Part shown: positions 21,578 to 34,929 of the stretch, one piece after another
How positions within the stretch are numbered: the first letter of the stretch is position 1
How the letters are laid out: the number at the start of each line of letters is the position of its first letter
Source: Stercorarius parasiticus
Taxonomy: Eukaryota > Chordata > Aves > Charadriiformes > Stercorariidae
Length of the DNA: 64,000 bases
NCBI GenBank assembly: GCA_013396915.1
Contig: VWZL01003401.1
Coordinates: 594,134-658,133 of the forward strand
Reading direction: 5' to 3'
Program-made: the position numbers and the translations under genes
The notes under the pieces: generated by a model
Databases searched by the model: none
Told to the model about the DNA's origin: nothing
What the model saw: only the letters and a program-made list of their open reading frames with translations

Positions 21578-24569
21578 GGGTTACGACTGACCCACAGCTG
21601 GGGATGTTGGTACCCCAGCTGCTTGTGGCTGCCTGTCTGGTGGCATTGCTGCCTGTCAGTGGGGCAGCACAGCAAAAAAGAGGTAAACCCATTTTGCCAC
21701 AAAGATGTCCTCAGTTAATGGGCTCATCTCTGTGATGGACCAGCCAGGGCATAGGTCTTCATCCCCTTTTGCTGACTCTCTGAAGACGTGGGCAGCTGCT
21801 GCAAGAGCAGCAGACGACAGCAGGGCAGTAATATCTTAAAGCACTTCAGCCGGATTCACCAGAATTCATCTGTCTTAGTTTAGGTTTCTTTTAAGGCATC
21901 CCCAGGTAAAGGTGATTTTTTTTCAGGTGTTGGAATAGGCTATTCCCAGTATTTTTGGCTGGTCTATGAAGGCAGGATAAGGCCCATAATCCTTACATTT
22001 TAGTTTGGATGGAAGGGAGAGGGAAACTAGAAGAAAGTGTACAACAGTACCTAAGCCTCAGTGAAAACCAAAGGGAGTTGCGCACCCATCTGTGACTGTC
22101 TGCCTTAGAAATCACTTCTGTATTACAGCTTTACTAGGTATGCTCCTGTAAAGCCTTAGACACAGATAGCACCCACCTGCCTGTACTAACACTGTACACA
22201 TACAGCAAAAACCCTCACAGCCTTTTGCAGTTCTTAGATGGTAAAATACATCTAACCACGTTAGGGTCAGGTAGAATTTGGTGGCAATTTTATGCCATCA
22301 GTTGCAAGAGACTGTGGTATAATTCCACAAATGCGTGTTGCATTATGAAGGAATTTCTATATTCTTTTGATAAAGATGGCTCTTTTTTTTGATGGTAAGA
22401 GACATGATCTGCTGTACAAGCAGCTCTAAAACATTTGGTAATGATTCTTCACATTCATGGGGGAAAGTATAGCAAAATTTCTAGCTTTTCTGACAGTAAG
22501 GCATAGTCTGAGAAAGATATTCCTAAATCACAAGGTGATCAAATACAGTAGAGTAACAGAAATAGGGGCCTCTTTACTGTAACTTTTTATCAAGCTAGTG
22601 CACTGTAGGATTGTATATATTTGACCTTTAAGAACTGTTGGCTTTCACCTGGCTTATGGTTTCATCAGCGTAAAAGCTGTGGAGGGAAGGCAATGAGTTG
22701 AGCCCTCTGATCCCCTGCCTCTTAATGGCCATCAAAGTTCACTAGTTATCTCTACACTGAGCTCTATAAATTGTGCTTTTACCTCTTGACCAATCCAAAG
22801 TCCATTATTTTCAGTATTTGCTTTGCAAATGTTTCAGTTCAGTGCATTAAAATTAGAACACGAGACACAGTTTTTCAGTCTGTGAGTATTATGAAGGCCT
22901 GGCCCAGGCGCTGTGAACCCAGTAGGCAGAACATACCAGCCCTATGAGGGTTTTGTGTGGAAGTCATTAAACCAAGGCAGCGGGATTGTTCCATTTTCTT
23001 CATGAAATTTGTAGTAGGCTTCATTAATTTCCTCTGGACATTCATTAGAATGGGAAGAAACTGAGTCAAGTTCTGGATTTCCATTTCTTATGAAACAACT
23101 GTCCTTGCTTTTGTTTTAGTTGGTTACTTGGTAATGAAGCATACACTGTTCTGCATCTGTTACTCCAGACACTTTCCAGTAAACTCACGGAGAAGCTCTA
23201 GTTTTAGACAGACTTTTCTGCTCTGTCTCCTTTTCTCTGATGCTAGGGCTCCCTAAACAGCACCTAGAAAGCAGGGACTAGCCTTTGATTTCTCTGCCTT
23301 CGGTTTTCTGATCAGAACCCCAGACTGGGATCAGAGGAAATAAGGTGCACCACTCCACAGCTGCATGGCTGCAGCAGTACCGCTGGAAGAAAGTTGAAGT
23401 TTTGTTACCTGCATCTAGGTCACAAGGTCAAAACTAATTATGCTGAGAGGGGAGGTAACCCAAGTGCCTCTGGATAATACGATTTCATGGTGGCAGGCAA
23501 TCTTCCAGATTGCATTTAGTTTCTTAAGAAATCCTGGTTGGCATTCAGGTATATGTTTCTACACTTCCTCCTTACAGCAAAGCAAGTTGTATTTTAAGGT
23601 TTTGAAAAAATGTAATCCTTCTCATCCAGGTGAAACAACATAGCATCTTCATATGGCTTCCTCCACTACTGAAAAGGATCTACAAGCTGGGCAACACAAG
23701 TCTGGGTTTTGAGCACCTCTGCCTCTGACCTTTCAGGAGACTACAGGCAAGCTGATTCTCCACTCTCTGTGTCTCTGTTTCCTCTACCACACACTGGTTT
23801 CTCTATTTACATCATAACCTCTTTGTGCACTGTAATTGTCTAGCACAATGGGGCCCTCAGTGGGAACCTCAAGGTATTTCCATCATAAGAATAACAAACA
23901 ACAGAAAGGAAGAAGAACAAAAGAAGAAACACCACAAATACAAGAATAGGTCCAAACCTCATCAGACTGAAGAATTTCAGAATTCAGGACTTTTCAAAAC
24001 TGGAAATAGAAGCAAATGAGAGGGTTCAACACTGCCTTTTATCTAGAACTGTGATGTGCATCTACAAAGAATCATGGCACGGATTGTATGCATTGCTCCT
24101 ATTGCTAGAACATATCAAGTGACAGTACAGTGAAACTCTAGAAAATCTACCGTGCCTAGCATCCTCACAACCACACATTACTTTACATTTTGCTTTGTGG
24201 CCTTCTTCTCAATATTAATGTTTTAAAAATCCAGTTAGGAGCTTTTACTCCTTTCCTACAAATGATTTATTTTGTTTTCTTGGAACAATAGGTCACATTG
24301 TTTTTCTCCTTCGGAGCTTTCACTTTGATGTGTCGGCTTTGACTGCTAGAGGAAATGTTGTGGACCAGAAAAGGAGCCTTGCTGTGGTCCAACTTCACTG
24401 TAAACAGCAGGTGCAGCAGCTGCTGCAGGAAAGCCGCTCGTTTTCCTGCTCCTTTTCAGGGATGAAAGAGGGGGATGTAGCAACTTATTTTTCTGGAAAA
24501 TCTGAGACATAGGAAACAAAAATAAAGACACAGTTTGAAGTGTTTCCTTTATTTGTCAAAAGTCTCGAC
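21578..24569. other. No gene recognised
   Basis: This is unique sequence with frames of at most 69 codons and no repeat that I recognise. A perfect 16-base palindrome, TGCAGCAGCTGCTGCA, lies at 24412-24427 and includes the E-box CAGCTG. Confidence 0.5.
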
Positions 24570-24646
24570 ATGCAAAATAAAGAACATGTAAATACTGTAC
24601 TTGAATATGTAAATACTGCATGTAAGTATGCAAATATTGCACCTGG
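24570..24646 (+). promoter_or_regulatory. Three octamer-like sites, 21-base period
   Basis: ATGTAAAT (24586-24593), ATGTAAAT (24607-24614) and the exact POU octamer ATGCAAAT (24628-24635) are spaced 21 bases start to start, two helical turns. An ATGCAAAA lies upstream at 24570-24577. Each site is followed by a related A-C-T-G-or-T-T-G-C string, so this is also a three-unit imperfect tandem repeat of about 21 bases. Octamers bind Oct/POU proteins by established knowledge; function here is inferred. Confidence 0.35.
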
Positions 24647-27600
24647 ATATAATAGCCTTGGTGGTATCTATAAATCTGAGCATACTAGGCCAAACACTCA
24701 GCTGAGCTATAATTTGAACTGCCTCCTCAGCAGAGCCAAACCAATTTCCACCAGCAATTACGTAGCAGCCTCTGACAGTGACATGGAGAAGTACACCCGT
24801 AATTCCTCTTCTACGCGAAGTTAAAGGAAAGGATGTAGAAGAAACTGTGCTTGCAAATATGAGTGCTTACCATGTTCAGAACATACTGTTAATTAATAAG
24901 CACTTAATTGTATGCGTTCCGCATGAAAGTGCCCAGGGGCAAACTGTAAAGTGTGTGTGCAATTCCCTGTGTCTTTATACAGCCCGTTGCCCTGGAGCCA
25001 CAGGAAACCATTCTCCTTGCATCTGGTCAGGATGGGCTATGGCCTGCCATGCTTCTCACAGGTCCACAGCACTCCAGTTTCAAAGAGGATCTACTTAAAA
25101 CACAAGGTCTTCCTGAATTTGTAAGGCAGTGTCAAACTTCTGTGTTGTCCCAATTTTTCCAACAGTTGAGTTTAGCAGCAGAATTGGTCTTTAAGAAATC
25201 AGTCAGTCACTGTCAGCAGAGGTACTTTGAATCCAGGACATTTAACTTCTGTACCCATCACTATGGAAAGCATGAGAAAATTTTGTGTAGGAGCTCATCC
25301 ATGAGTTCTGCTACAATCCTGCTCCAAACAAATCTCTTATTTCCTTCATGAAAAGTTTTACAAACAACACAACTGGGATTTACAGGCATCTGTGCTGAAT
25401 ATCATCCTGCTCACCTATGCTTGAGAAAGCAGAGCAATATTTCTGTAAATAACTTCATCCCATGCTGATAAGTGCTCTCACTTGCAGAATATGTAGTAAA
25501 GAGGAGATAGGTAGTCATCTCTACAGTATTTAATGAGTATTTGGCAGGGCTGCTAAAGCTATGGTGCTTCTTCGTTTTATCAGGTGAAGCACCGAAGCCA
25601 CAGAGAACACAGTGGGGATGGAAATGCTATGTGACAGTCACACAGGCCCTCCTCCTCGCACTCTTCCCTTCTGCTCTGAACAGCCAAAATACTGGCTCCA
25701 TCAGACATACCAAGAGTACATTTTAAACAGGGATGTTAATCCTGCTCAGAGCAGGATTAGCTGCCCCTGAAGCCTCTGAATGCCAACCAGATGTTGCTAT
25801 GCAGCTGGCAAAATGCCCAAAGCAGCTTTTAAATTCCTTTTTCTCTTTTAAGATGGAGGTCCCTTTTACCAGTAAGCAATATGCTCTGGGAATCTCAAGG
25901 GATTACAGAGACATCACAGTAGATGGCTCATTTTCACCCACTTGTAGTCCTCCAATGCCAACCAAAAGATTCTCAGGCTATATCTGGATTAATAAATTAA
26001 GGAGGTGTACTGGCACAGGCCTATCCCACGTATTTTTAGCATGTTCCACAGCCTGCTTCTGCCTCTCCCTGACACTGTCAGGTAGCATTCAGGGCTCAGA
26101 CCCACAGGTTGTCATTCCCAATGGCAAATTGGTTGTGGTCACCCTGTTCTTCTGGAAGAAGAGGAAAGCTGAGCAGTATGGACATAAGCTGTGGCACACC
26201 ACTTGGCATCAGAGACAGAGAATAGTCCTTGGTTTATCTTATTTACTACAGCAGATGTAGCCCCATTGCTTTCAGTAAACATTGGATTATACATAGAAAA
26301 ATACATACGATAGATTTTAAATGTTAAAGACACTCAGCTCAGAAAATTGTTTCAATTAGAGCTAATTAAATACCAAAAGGAATATGCTGTTCTCCATGCC
26401 TATACCAATTTACATACTGTCTCTTGAAACCGCGTATCTCCAAAGGAATGCCTGTGGCATTGTAAGCATAACTAAATGAAAGTTCATAAGTAAGAGATCA
26501 GTTTTCCCCACCTTCCAGGCCTCTTCTCGTGGTAAAAGGAAAGGCATCTCAAAAGCAGATTTTGAAATGGAACTTGGTGGTAGATGATTTCTTGCCATGT
26601 AGTTTTTCTGTCAAATGGCTTAGACATGATCAGTAGTCATCTCAGTACTTTAGCCTCTTCTAAACAAACTATTTTACAGCACGCTTCTGGCTGAACTTAG
26701 CCCATCTAAGCACAGGTTATATGTGACAGGAAAAAGGCAGGTTTCCCCTATTTAACGATGTAAACAAAGAGCCATATTTCTTAAGTAATTACAACAGTCC
26801 TCACATTATTTTCCCAAGCTCTCTTGATCACTCAAGATACTCTCTTCTATCTTCTTTTATTTCTCCACCTATCACTCATTCATCCATGACTCGCAGGCTG
26901 TTCCATCCTTTCCAAATTGCTGCTTTTTGCTGACACAGCAGCCTACCTAGATAATAAAAATCAAATTGCTGTAATAAGATGAAACCATGCTTTTCACTAA
27001 GAACAAATAGAAGCAGAATTTAGAAGAAATCTGGAGGATTAGGAGCAGGGACATTATTATTGGTTAACTCCAAATGCCTGAGACAATCTGCCAAATCTTC
27101 TGAGTGCGCCTCACGTGGTTAAATTATCCAGAGATACTTTGTGCTCAAAGAACTTAGCAGAGTAGCCTCAGGTAAAGATGTGTCTTTCAGCACATATAGA
27201 AAAAGCCCTGAAGAGCCCTTGATGTAAGGAGAGAGTGTTGAAACACATAGCTTGGGCTAAAGAATGTATCTGTAAAACAGAAACAAATCTAATAATAATT
27301 CTATATCTAAGATACTTGGAGAAGTTTTTACAGCATTATTTTTAGGTATATTTAAACAACTGATTTGTAGTGAAGGATCATAAATATCTGGAGGGGGTAT
27401 CTGAAGTCCTGCAGTAATCAAGTACAGACTTTAGAAATCCTTAGCAGTTGTTCAAATTCCTTTGTAGGGCTGGATGGCAGCTCTTGATATGAAGTGGTGT
27501 TATCTTTGACTGCTTATGTACCTCTTGTCTATACTTAGTGTGTTCAAGGCTGCAGATGATCCTCCCTCTCAGACACGTTAAGAACCCTGGCGGTATTCAG

Positions 27601-29649
27601 GCTCTTGCGGAGCTTTCAGAGCTTTCAATTCTCCTACCATTTGCAAAAGTAAATCTATGCTGCTGAATCACAGAAGTGATTTCCCATTCTGACTGGTCAG
27701 CAAGCAAGACCCATGAAAAATGTCTGTCCAGGGTCACACTTCAATGCTCTCGCTGATTTCGGACACATTATTCAAACTTGCACTGTTCTCTGCATTGCTG
27801 ATGCTCTTGTGTCAGGGAATGAATATATGGTTGCTAACTAAAGTACAATACTATACATACTATTCCATTACACAGTGGCTTTTGTCTTCTCTAGACACGC
27901 AGACTTGTTTTCAGACCATTTATCATGTTGAATAAAATGGAGCAATATGACGCTTAAATTCAAGAAAAATAATGAGGCATTCCTAGAGTAGAGTTGAGTC
28001 TACAGAGGCGTGTAACACAGTCCATAGAAATACGACAGGATTGTATTCAGAGCGTTTACTGAAAGGGTGTTATTTATGTCACCTCAGTTTAAACATCTCA
28101 AAGTGAGCTGCTTACTCTAACACTATTCGTGTAACAGTCAATGGGAAGAGAGAGGAACCTTCAGGGGGCAATTCACCCCAATTACTTTAGATACTGATCT
28201 TAGGGTGGGACTATAAAGGCAGTCTGCATAATCATCTCTGATTTAGACAGCTAGAGATGTCTAAAGTTGGACAGGTGACTCCCATCCTAAGCAAATATCT
28301 AGGAGATAGCTGGAATGACTCATCCTCCAGGTGGAAGGATTGACTCTGTGACTACTTTTCTCTGTTGACCAGGCTGGAGAGGCCTGCATGTTATTTATCT
28401 CTTGAACTTAGACTCCATGGAGGCATAGCTGATACAGGGATTTTAGGGTAAATCATATTCTCACCTTCAACCACTCTGGAGGGCTCCATCTACAGTAAAG
28501 ACACATAGTCCGGAAATGTAGAATAAGAAAGCATGTCCAAGCCTCCCTCAACAACCCAGCAAACAGGAGGTCTTTCAAGGCTGTGATTATACAAAGATAG
28601 TTTGCAAGGTGAGAAACAGGTCAGAGATGGGGCAAGGGCATTGTGCTGCTGAAGAAATGTATAAGCTATTGCCCCAGAAAACAGGACAGGAGTCTGGTGA
28701 GCAATTATTATCTCCCAGGTTTCGTCCACTGATCTGGGAAACCCTTCTCCAGCAGTTTCAGTAGGAAGACTTATAACTCAGCCCAGCTACTCTCATGTGT
28801 CTATTATACCAAGAATATTTTCCTTGCCATAAAGGGAATCCTAACATGTCCAAAAGGATAATCCTCTATCTGCTTCAAATGTGAGCGTATCTGGGAATAG
28901 GAGGCAGACAGTGTTAATTTTGTAGAGCATACTTTTTCAATGAAATTTTAAATCATTTCGTCAACGTGGAGTCTGGTTTTCACTTTCTAATACGCGTTTC
29001 TAGTACGTTACAAACCTCAGTGAAGTCTCTCCCTTCCCCCTACCAGCTAAAAGGGTTGACTATTTTACATCAAATACACCTAATATAACTTACTCTGTTA
29101 CTCATGCTTATGTGATGAAAAACAAATTGGAACCACAGACATGTGTATGAGAAACATATTTGGGGACTCCACAATATCTCAATCCCTTTAAGAATAGAAG
29201 AGTTTTGTAGCTTTATCACAGGGCTTCCCAAATGCTGGGATGGAATACAGGCCACACGACCTGCTGGGTTTGTAGGGGAACAATGCAAAGCTGGTAAAAC
29301 TACAACTGTATGGGGGAAAACGCTCCCAGAATCATGAAGGAACTGCTGGAGCAAAACGAGACCTCTCCTCTGACTCTGAGGTTGGCTCTCTCGGGTCCCC
29401 TTCCTCTGGATGACTCTGTTTCTTTTCACCAACAGAAAATTCTGTCTATTCACTTTCCATGTGCTGCTTTAAGTGCATTACAAGGCAACAGAAATCAGAA
29501 AAGGTCCCCATGGTACATGATGGATTTCAGAATTCTCACAGCTGTCACCAGCCAAAGACTGCTTTACAGATTAAGAAAGAAAAGCAAGCTATTAAAAAAA
29601 AAGGAATGTTTTGGCCAGGGTCAAAAGTATGAAATCAGTATCACCCACC
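24647..29649. other. No gene recognised
   Basis: The longest frame is 175 codons at 25733-26260 (+), with no recognised domain, signal peptide or neighbour to support it. No transposon signature was seen. Confidence 0.5.
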
Positions 29650-29692
29650 TCTGTGGCCCTGATCCTGTGCAGACTTATGCACGTGCTCCATT
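29650..29692. repeat. Trace of ancient palindromic MITE-like repeat
   Basis: CCCTGATCCTGTGCAGACTTATGCACGTGCTCC matches my recollection of the 'GATCCTGCAAAGACTTAYGCACGTGCTTAA' arm of an old reptile/bird palindromic repeat. Only one arm is evident, so the call rests on a short match. Confidence 0.35.
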
Positions 29693-31140
29693 TCTCATAC
29701 CATGGGTGCTCCTGTTCGCTGCCACGCACAAAGAAAAGCACATGAATCGGTGTTTGCAGGGTCCAAGGCAATTGTTTGTAAAATGAAAGTTCTAATGAAG
29801 TCTAGTTAAAAACCTCATGACTCATCTAACACATTCACTAAATAAATATCACATAAAATGTAGACAATATTGGAGCCTGATATCATGGCCTCTCAGATGG
29901 ACCAAAGCCTTCGCATACATTTTTCCAGCCCATGGCTGCCTCTTGCATCCTTTCCACCCTATCTGGAGCCCTCTTTCCAAGCCTGGGTGTCAGCAATAGT
30001 TCCCTGCTAAAAATATAGTCCAGTGGAAATGAGGTATTCACAGTACAGTTCAAACTTTACATTTTTTAATTATTTTTTCCCCAAGCAGAAATAGAGACTA
30101 AGTTTTAAAAACTGTTATTTATTGTGAACCAGTGCACTGAGCTTTATACAAGCCTTGGCTACTTAATTAAAAGCCTCTAAAAATAGGCATTTGTATCTCA
30201 GAAGTAACACATTAGAACTGCAGAGGGGCAGGGGAATGACATGCCTCAGGTGAGCTCCTTCGCTGATTAAATCTGTATGTTTGAGTTTACATGTACGTAA
30301 GTATCAGTAGCTCTGCTCTGGTTAGAGCCTTTGTGCGTGTTTTACACGATCACACTGATAGCAACATAAAGCTCAGACAAATGTCAACAACAAGCAAGAA
30401 TTCAAATCAAAACCTGAGAAAAGACTTGAAACTCAAATCCATTTTTCTTTTGTTCAAAAATGCTATCACCTATGACATTATTACTGTCTGAATAACAAAA
30501 GAAATCACTAATTTATAAAGGTTTGCATCTTGAAGAGCTGATTGGTAGCGCTACTGTACATATAAACAAGATTTAAGGTAGGGTCCTTTATATACTAAGT
30601 TTAAAAATGGGTCTTTTATTTCAAAGTAAGGAGACTAAAACATTCCGGGTGAAACCCTGGCCTTTTGAAGCCACTAGCAAAATCCACATTGATCACAGCA
30701 GGTACAGGATTTCATTCCGTATATTGCCCGAATGTCTAGATTTTAATAACATTTTTTAGTTCTACCAGTAAGGCAAAGCCATGATGGTTTCATATCAAAT
30801 GGCTGCTCCACCACGCTAAATTGGTACTAAGCCACCAGAGCTGAAGAGCAGCCAAGAGGCTTCCACGCTACCGTGTCTGCTGGAACGTACTGGTGACCGT
30901 TTGACAGCTTCACCTATCTGGATCCTTGCAAAGCTTGGTGTGATCTAGCGCTCCTAGCTCTGCTTCTCATCATCAGCTGGCATTTCTCATCACAATAAGC
31001 TTAGAACACTGTGTGGCATTAAAATTTGAACAAATACCCCACAGTAAGTATTGAATTTATGAAACCATATGTCTTATTGTAACGAAGTCAACTGTTCACA
31101 TCATGAAATCATTACCTGTCCTTGAAAAAGAGATTGGCTT

Positions 31141-31187
31141 TATGTACGCATATATACATATATATTTGTCATACATTTATATTTACT
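31141..31187. repeat. TA/TATT-rich simple repeat
   Basis: Alternating TATATACATATATA passes into TTTATATTTACTTATTT. It is low complexity. Confidence 0.8.
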
Positions 31188-32588
31188 TATTTCTTATCCT
31201 TATTTAATTTTTGCACATCCAGGATTCTGTCATGGCTTTTTGCATTTATAAAGCATGTTTCTTTCCATCACGCTTCTTTTACAATAAAAGTTCAATCTCT
31301 GCCCAGATTTTTGCTGGTAAGAATGCCAGTTGTCTAAGAAAAAGTCTTAAAACACAAAGAATGGGAGTTTTACTGCTCTCAGTCCAAGAAAGCCCAAACT
31401 AAGACTTGCCTAAGATAAAAAGTACAAGTTATGGCACTATAAAAACATTTATGACAAGGGATACATTTTTTCTAAATGAAACTAACATTGTCTATATCAA
31501 TCCGTTCATGAGTAAATAACTTAGTGACATATAATATACAATAATTCCATAGAGGAAAACCATACAAATATTATTCCTTAAGTATATTGTAAAATTAGCA
31601 ACGGTAATAAAGAACAATTGGAAAGGTAAGTGAGATTGAAAGCTACGCTTGCGTTGAAGGTGGAGTTGCAATGTCTGTTAGACAGCATACTGGAGAAATC
31701 AAAAAGGGAAGGAGGCAGAAGACATTATAGCCGTTCTGCACACGAGGAGCGGAAGAACTGGCTGGCAACCAGGGACACAGGAGGGAACAGAGCCCTCCAG
31801 ATCCTCTCACACGTAACCATAAGGCTGTACCTCTTCTGACCTCCTCTCTAGCACCTTCCTGAGAAAGCAGCTTATGGGCATGAGGGGCAGCTGCAAGGAA
31901 TCAGAGAGGAGAGGCACGCCTGAGCTTTTCAAGCTGCAGTGGTGCGGTGGTTCCCAGTACATTGCCTGGAACTGTGGGATGCAGCTCGCCCTGTGGAATG
32001 CGGCCAGAGGGGCTGGCTTGGTGTCTTGTCTGCAGTTGCTTCAGAAACAACTAATTTAATAGTAATGATGATAATAGTATATCTGAACAGGACAGAGGTT
32101 AATTTAATTCTGTGAAGAGGGATGTATGCCTTAGCACAATGAAACCATTATGAGAACCAGTTTTCCCCCAAATCAAGATAAGAGCAGATTGGAATGAGAA
32201 TCTTGCAGCCACATGGGTAGGGAAAACAGTCCACTAAAAATGTGAGAATGGGAGGTAACATAGCCCTTTCATCTCCCAGTCACTAATTATGCATGCCTGT
32301 AGGCCCAGGCCAGTTTTCACTGCAGGCAATGAAAAGTATCCTATTAACTTCAGTGGCCTTGGAGCAGAACTCTTGGAACAAAGTAATCCACGTGACAGCT
32401 TGAATCTGTTGGTGACTCTACCATTTACTAGGGTGAGGTTTAATGTTTTGAACTCAGAACCAAAACAAAGATTTTCAGTCAGAGAGAGGAAAGGAGGTAG
32501 ACTGAGCGTTTCTCAGTTGGAAGCTATTCCTCGCAAACAGAAGCAGTAAAAAGTGAAATAAAAGGGCTGTGAAGAGAAGAGAGGAAAG

Positions 32589-32611
32589 ACTCAGGTATTA
32601 TATACCTGAGT
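32589..32611. repeat. Perfect inverted repeat, 10-base arms, 3-base loop
   Basis: ACTCAGGTAT and ATACCTGAGT flank a TAT loop. It is a compact hairpin, but no transcription unit next to it is evident. No T-run follows, so nothing marks it as a terminator. Confidence 0.85.
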
Positions 32612-33837
32612 TGTGATTGCTTTGTGCTGGAACCTTTTTTAACACGTTACATAGTGCTTTCAGAAGGATGCAGAAATGTGATAAAACAGATGCAGCAGAT
32701 GCAGGAAGTATAGCACTTCTCGCAGGACAGACTTTTGGGGGTAATTCAGTTTATTAATGGCATGTATTATGGAATAACAAGTTGCAGATGATCATTAAAA
32801 CTTATCCTTAACAGACATTCCTTGTGTATTCATCTTTTGTTGTTTCCATAGCAGAGATGAGAGAAATTTGTGTAGCCTGTGACTTTTGAGTTCCCAGGGC
32901 TCACATTTGCATTTTTTGACTTGTGATTTAAAAGCAAGGATTATTTTTAAGGACGGTTTAATTAAAAAATAATAATGAAAGAATTCTGTCACAAGACAAG
33001 CTTGTGATGTGATATATTCCAACGACAGATTTGGCTCCAGGAATCTCATCCTCTTGTTCCCCTCATTTTCTCAACAGCTCTAGCAAAAGCAATGGCAAAT
33101 TTCCACCCCATTAGAGTTTCACTGCTCTCCTCAGAGCAAGCACTGCAACTTTTAATCTTTGCACGCTTGTCCATACAGCCTCAGCGCTGGCGATTTAGGA
33201 GGTGATCCAATGGCTCTCCTGGTGAGCTCACTTACTCGTTCTGATCCCATCAGGGAGCTCCATAGCACTTGCAATCAGAGACAGCCAGAGTGCAGATAAA
33301 AGTCTACCAGGGGAGCAGCAGTAGCTGCAATATGGTGTAAAAAGGCAATACTTTATTCCCAATCTGTGTGCAATGCAGGCAGAATCAGGGAACATATGCC
33401 ATCACCAATGAAAGGACAAACCTGAGAGTATGAGATGTATAAAGGAAGGGATAAAGTCTGTGAATTTGCAAGCAGAAGAAAAATGCTGGCCATATTCTGG
33501 AACAAAGGCACAAATGACCACAAGCTGGATGTGTCTAGATCAGTTAAACTTCATATCTCTAAACCCTGGATGATGGCCTTTGGTGATACCTAAGCAAAAC
33601 TCCGGATTGGAGCTTAAAATGACAGGGAAGTTAGCAAATAAGCGATGAATTCATTTGGGAAGGAGGAAGAGAGATGGATCATTATATTTCCTTTTCTGTC
33701 AGACTTATCAGCAGCTGAGTCTGAAGTCATGTGCTGCGTCTCAAAGGACAAGTTACATTTTCCAGCCAAAGTTTACAGAAAACATTCTTATGTACAGAAT
33801 GAAAAATATCGCCTAGGGGGATTTTGGATTTGCTGTC

Positions 33838-34002
33838 ACTGAGAGCTTTTAAGAGTAGCTTAGACTTTTTAAAGACTAGATTAGACAAATGTCTGTCCAG
33901 ACTAGCTTATGTTGTGGGTGTACTTTGATCAGGACAAACTAAGCCACTAATGTGGTCTTCAGACCACTTGGGGTCTCTTACAGGCCTGTTCTTCAGTTAT
34001 CC
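33838..34002 (+). mobile_element. Old CR1/L3-like LINE 3' end, plus sense
   Basis: The segment reads GAGCTTTTAAGAGTAGCTTAGAC, AGACTAGATTAGACAAATGTCTGTC, and then CACTTGGGGTCTCTTACAGGCC. This follows the order of the CR1/L3 3' end: ...TTTTTAAGA-TAGATTAGACAAA-CTGTC-... GACCTCTTGGGGTCCCTTCCAGCCC. No frame survives, and the terminal microsatellite is not preserved. Confidence 0.6.
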
Positions 34003-34845
34003 TGCGCCACGCAAGTGCTGTGCAGGACAAGTTGATGTAGGTCCAGATAGAACTGGGGAGGTGGCATTTATAAAGAGAACACAAAGGATGGAGGGTTGAT
34101 ACACTAGCTGAATGCCATGTTGTTAATGCCGTGTGTGTGTCACCACGTCCACTGCTGGTAACATTCAGTGCCAGGCATCCCTGGTGCTAACGAATGAAAT
34201 GTGTGGGGCCAAGGAGGTGGCTTTGCAGACAGAGTAAACAACAACAACAAATGTGATCGAGGCAAAATGTAAATATAACGGTAACCACTGTCAGTGCCAT
34301 ACTGCATATGTGACAGATGTGAAACACTGTAAGTGCTAAATGTACCCAAAATAAAAAGACACAGATGTCCTGACAGCAGGCAATCTGTGTGTTTCTTCTC
34401 TGTGCCAATTCCATATAGCACTTTGTAGTCCCCAGCTGTGAGCCCACACAGATAGCTCCAGACTCAAAAGTTAAAACTTAATCAGCCCCAAGCTTCTGTG
34501 CCCCAACAGGCAGCAGTGACGTTGCTCTGAGTGCCAGTGCCCGCTGGCACGGCGTTCACGGGTTGCTGTGACTTGGGGCTGCTCGACCCAGAAGAGAGGA
34601 AAGGACAAAAATACAGAGCAATCTCGCTGAGCAAACAAAAGACATGTTGCTGATCATGCTACAGTATGTGATGGCCAACGCGTCTATCAGACAAGATGAG
34701 GGGAGGCCACTCACTGCAACAACGTGCAGAATTCCTTTATCAGCTCCGTCATTACCTGGCAGAACACCAGAGTAGGGATAAAGTGTAATCTATTAATTAG
34801 TGATGTCAGGACCCTTCCCATGGTGTTTGGTACCTTTGCCAAAGA
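34003..34845. other. No gene recognised
   Basis: A short AAC repeat lies at 34236-34250. The overlapping minus frames at 34140-34447 are unremarkable. Confidence 0.5.
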
Positions 34846-34865
34846 GGTCCATACTAGTATGGACC
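34846..34865. repeat. Perfect 20-base palindrome
   Basis: GGTCCATACTAGTATGGACC is fully self-complementary without a spacer. In 64 kb of random sequence, fewer than one such palindrome is expected (about 0.06 at equal base frequencies). No function is assigned. Confidence 0.9.
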
Positions 34866-34929
34866 ATGCACTACAGCATCCGGCCTGGTTATTTGGAAGC
34901 AGGATTATAAACCTAATTTTCAAAACCCA

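Larger units (their letters stand above)
29693..33837. other. No gene recognised
   Basis: This is AT-leaning unique sequence. It includes a TA-rich run (31141-31187), a 10-base-arm hairpin (32589-32611) and a moderately GC-rich patch near 31720-32030 whose frames (60-70 codons) show no similarity. Confidence 0.5.

Noticed and set aside
21354..21718. Overlapping Arg/Glu/Lys-rich and Leu/Ser/Phe-rich proteins on opposite strands
   Set aside because: Both are translations of a polypurine/polypyrimidine tract with a GGAA microsatellite.
25733..26260. 175-codon + frame as a gene
   Set aside because: No recognised domain or repeat, and no supporting splice or promoter context. The length is within chance expectation for 64 kb.
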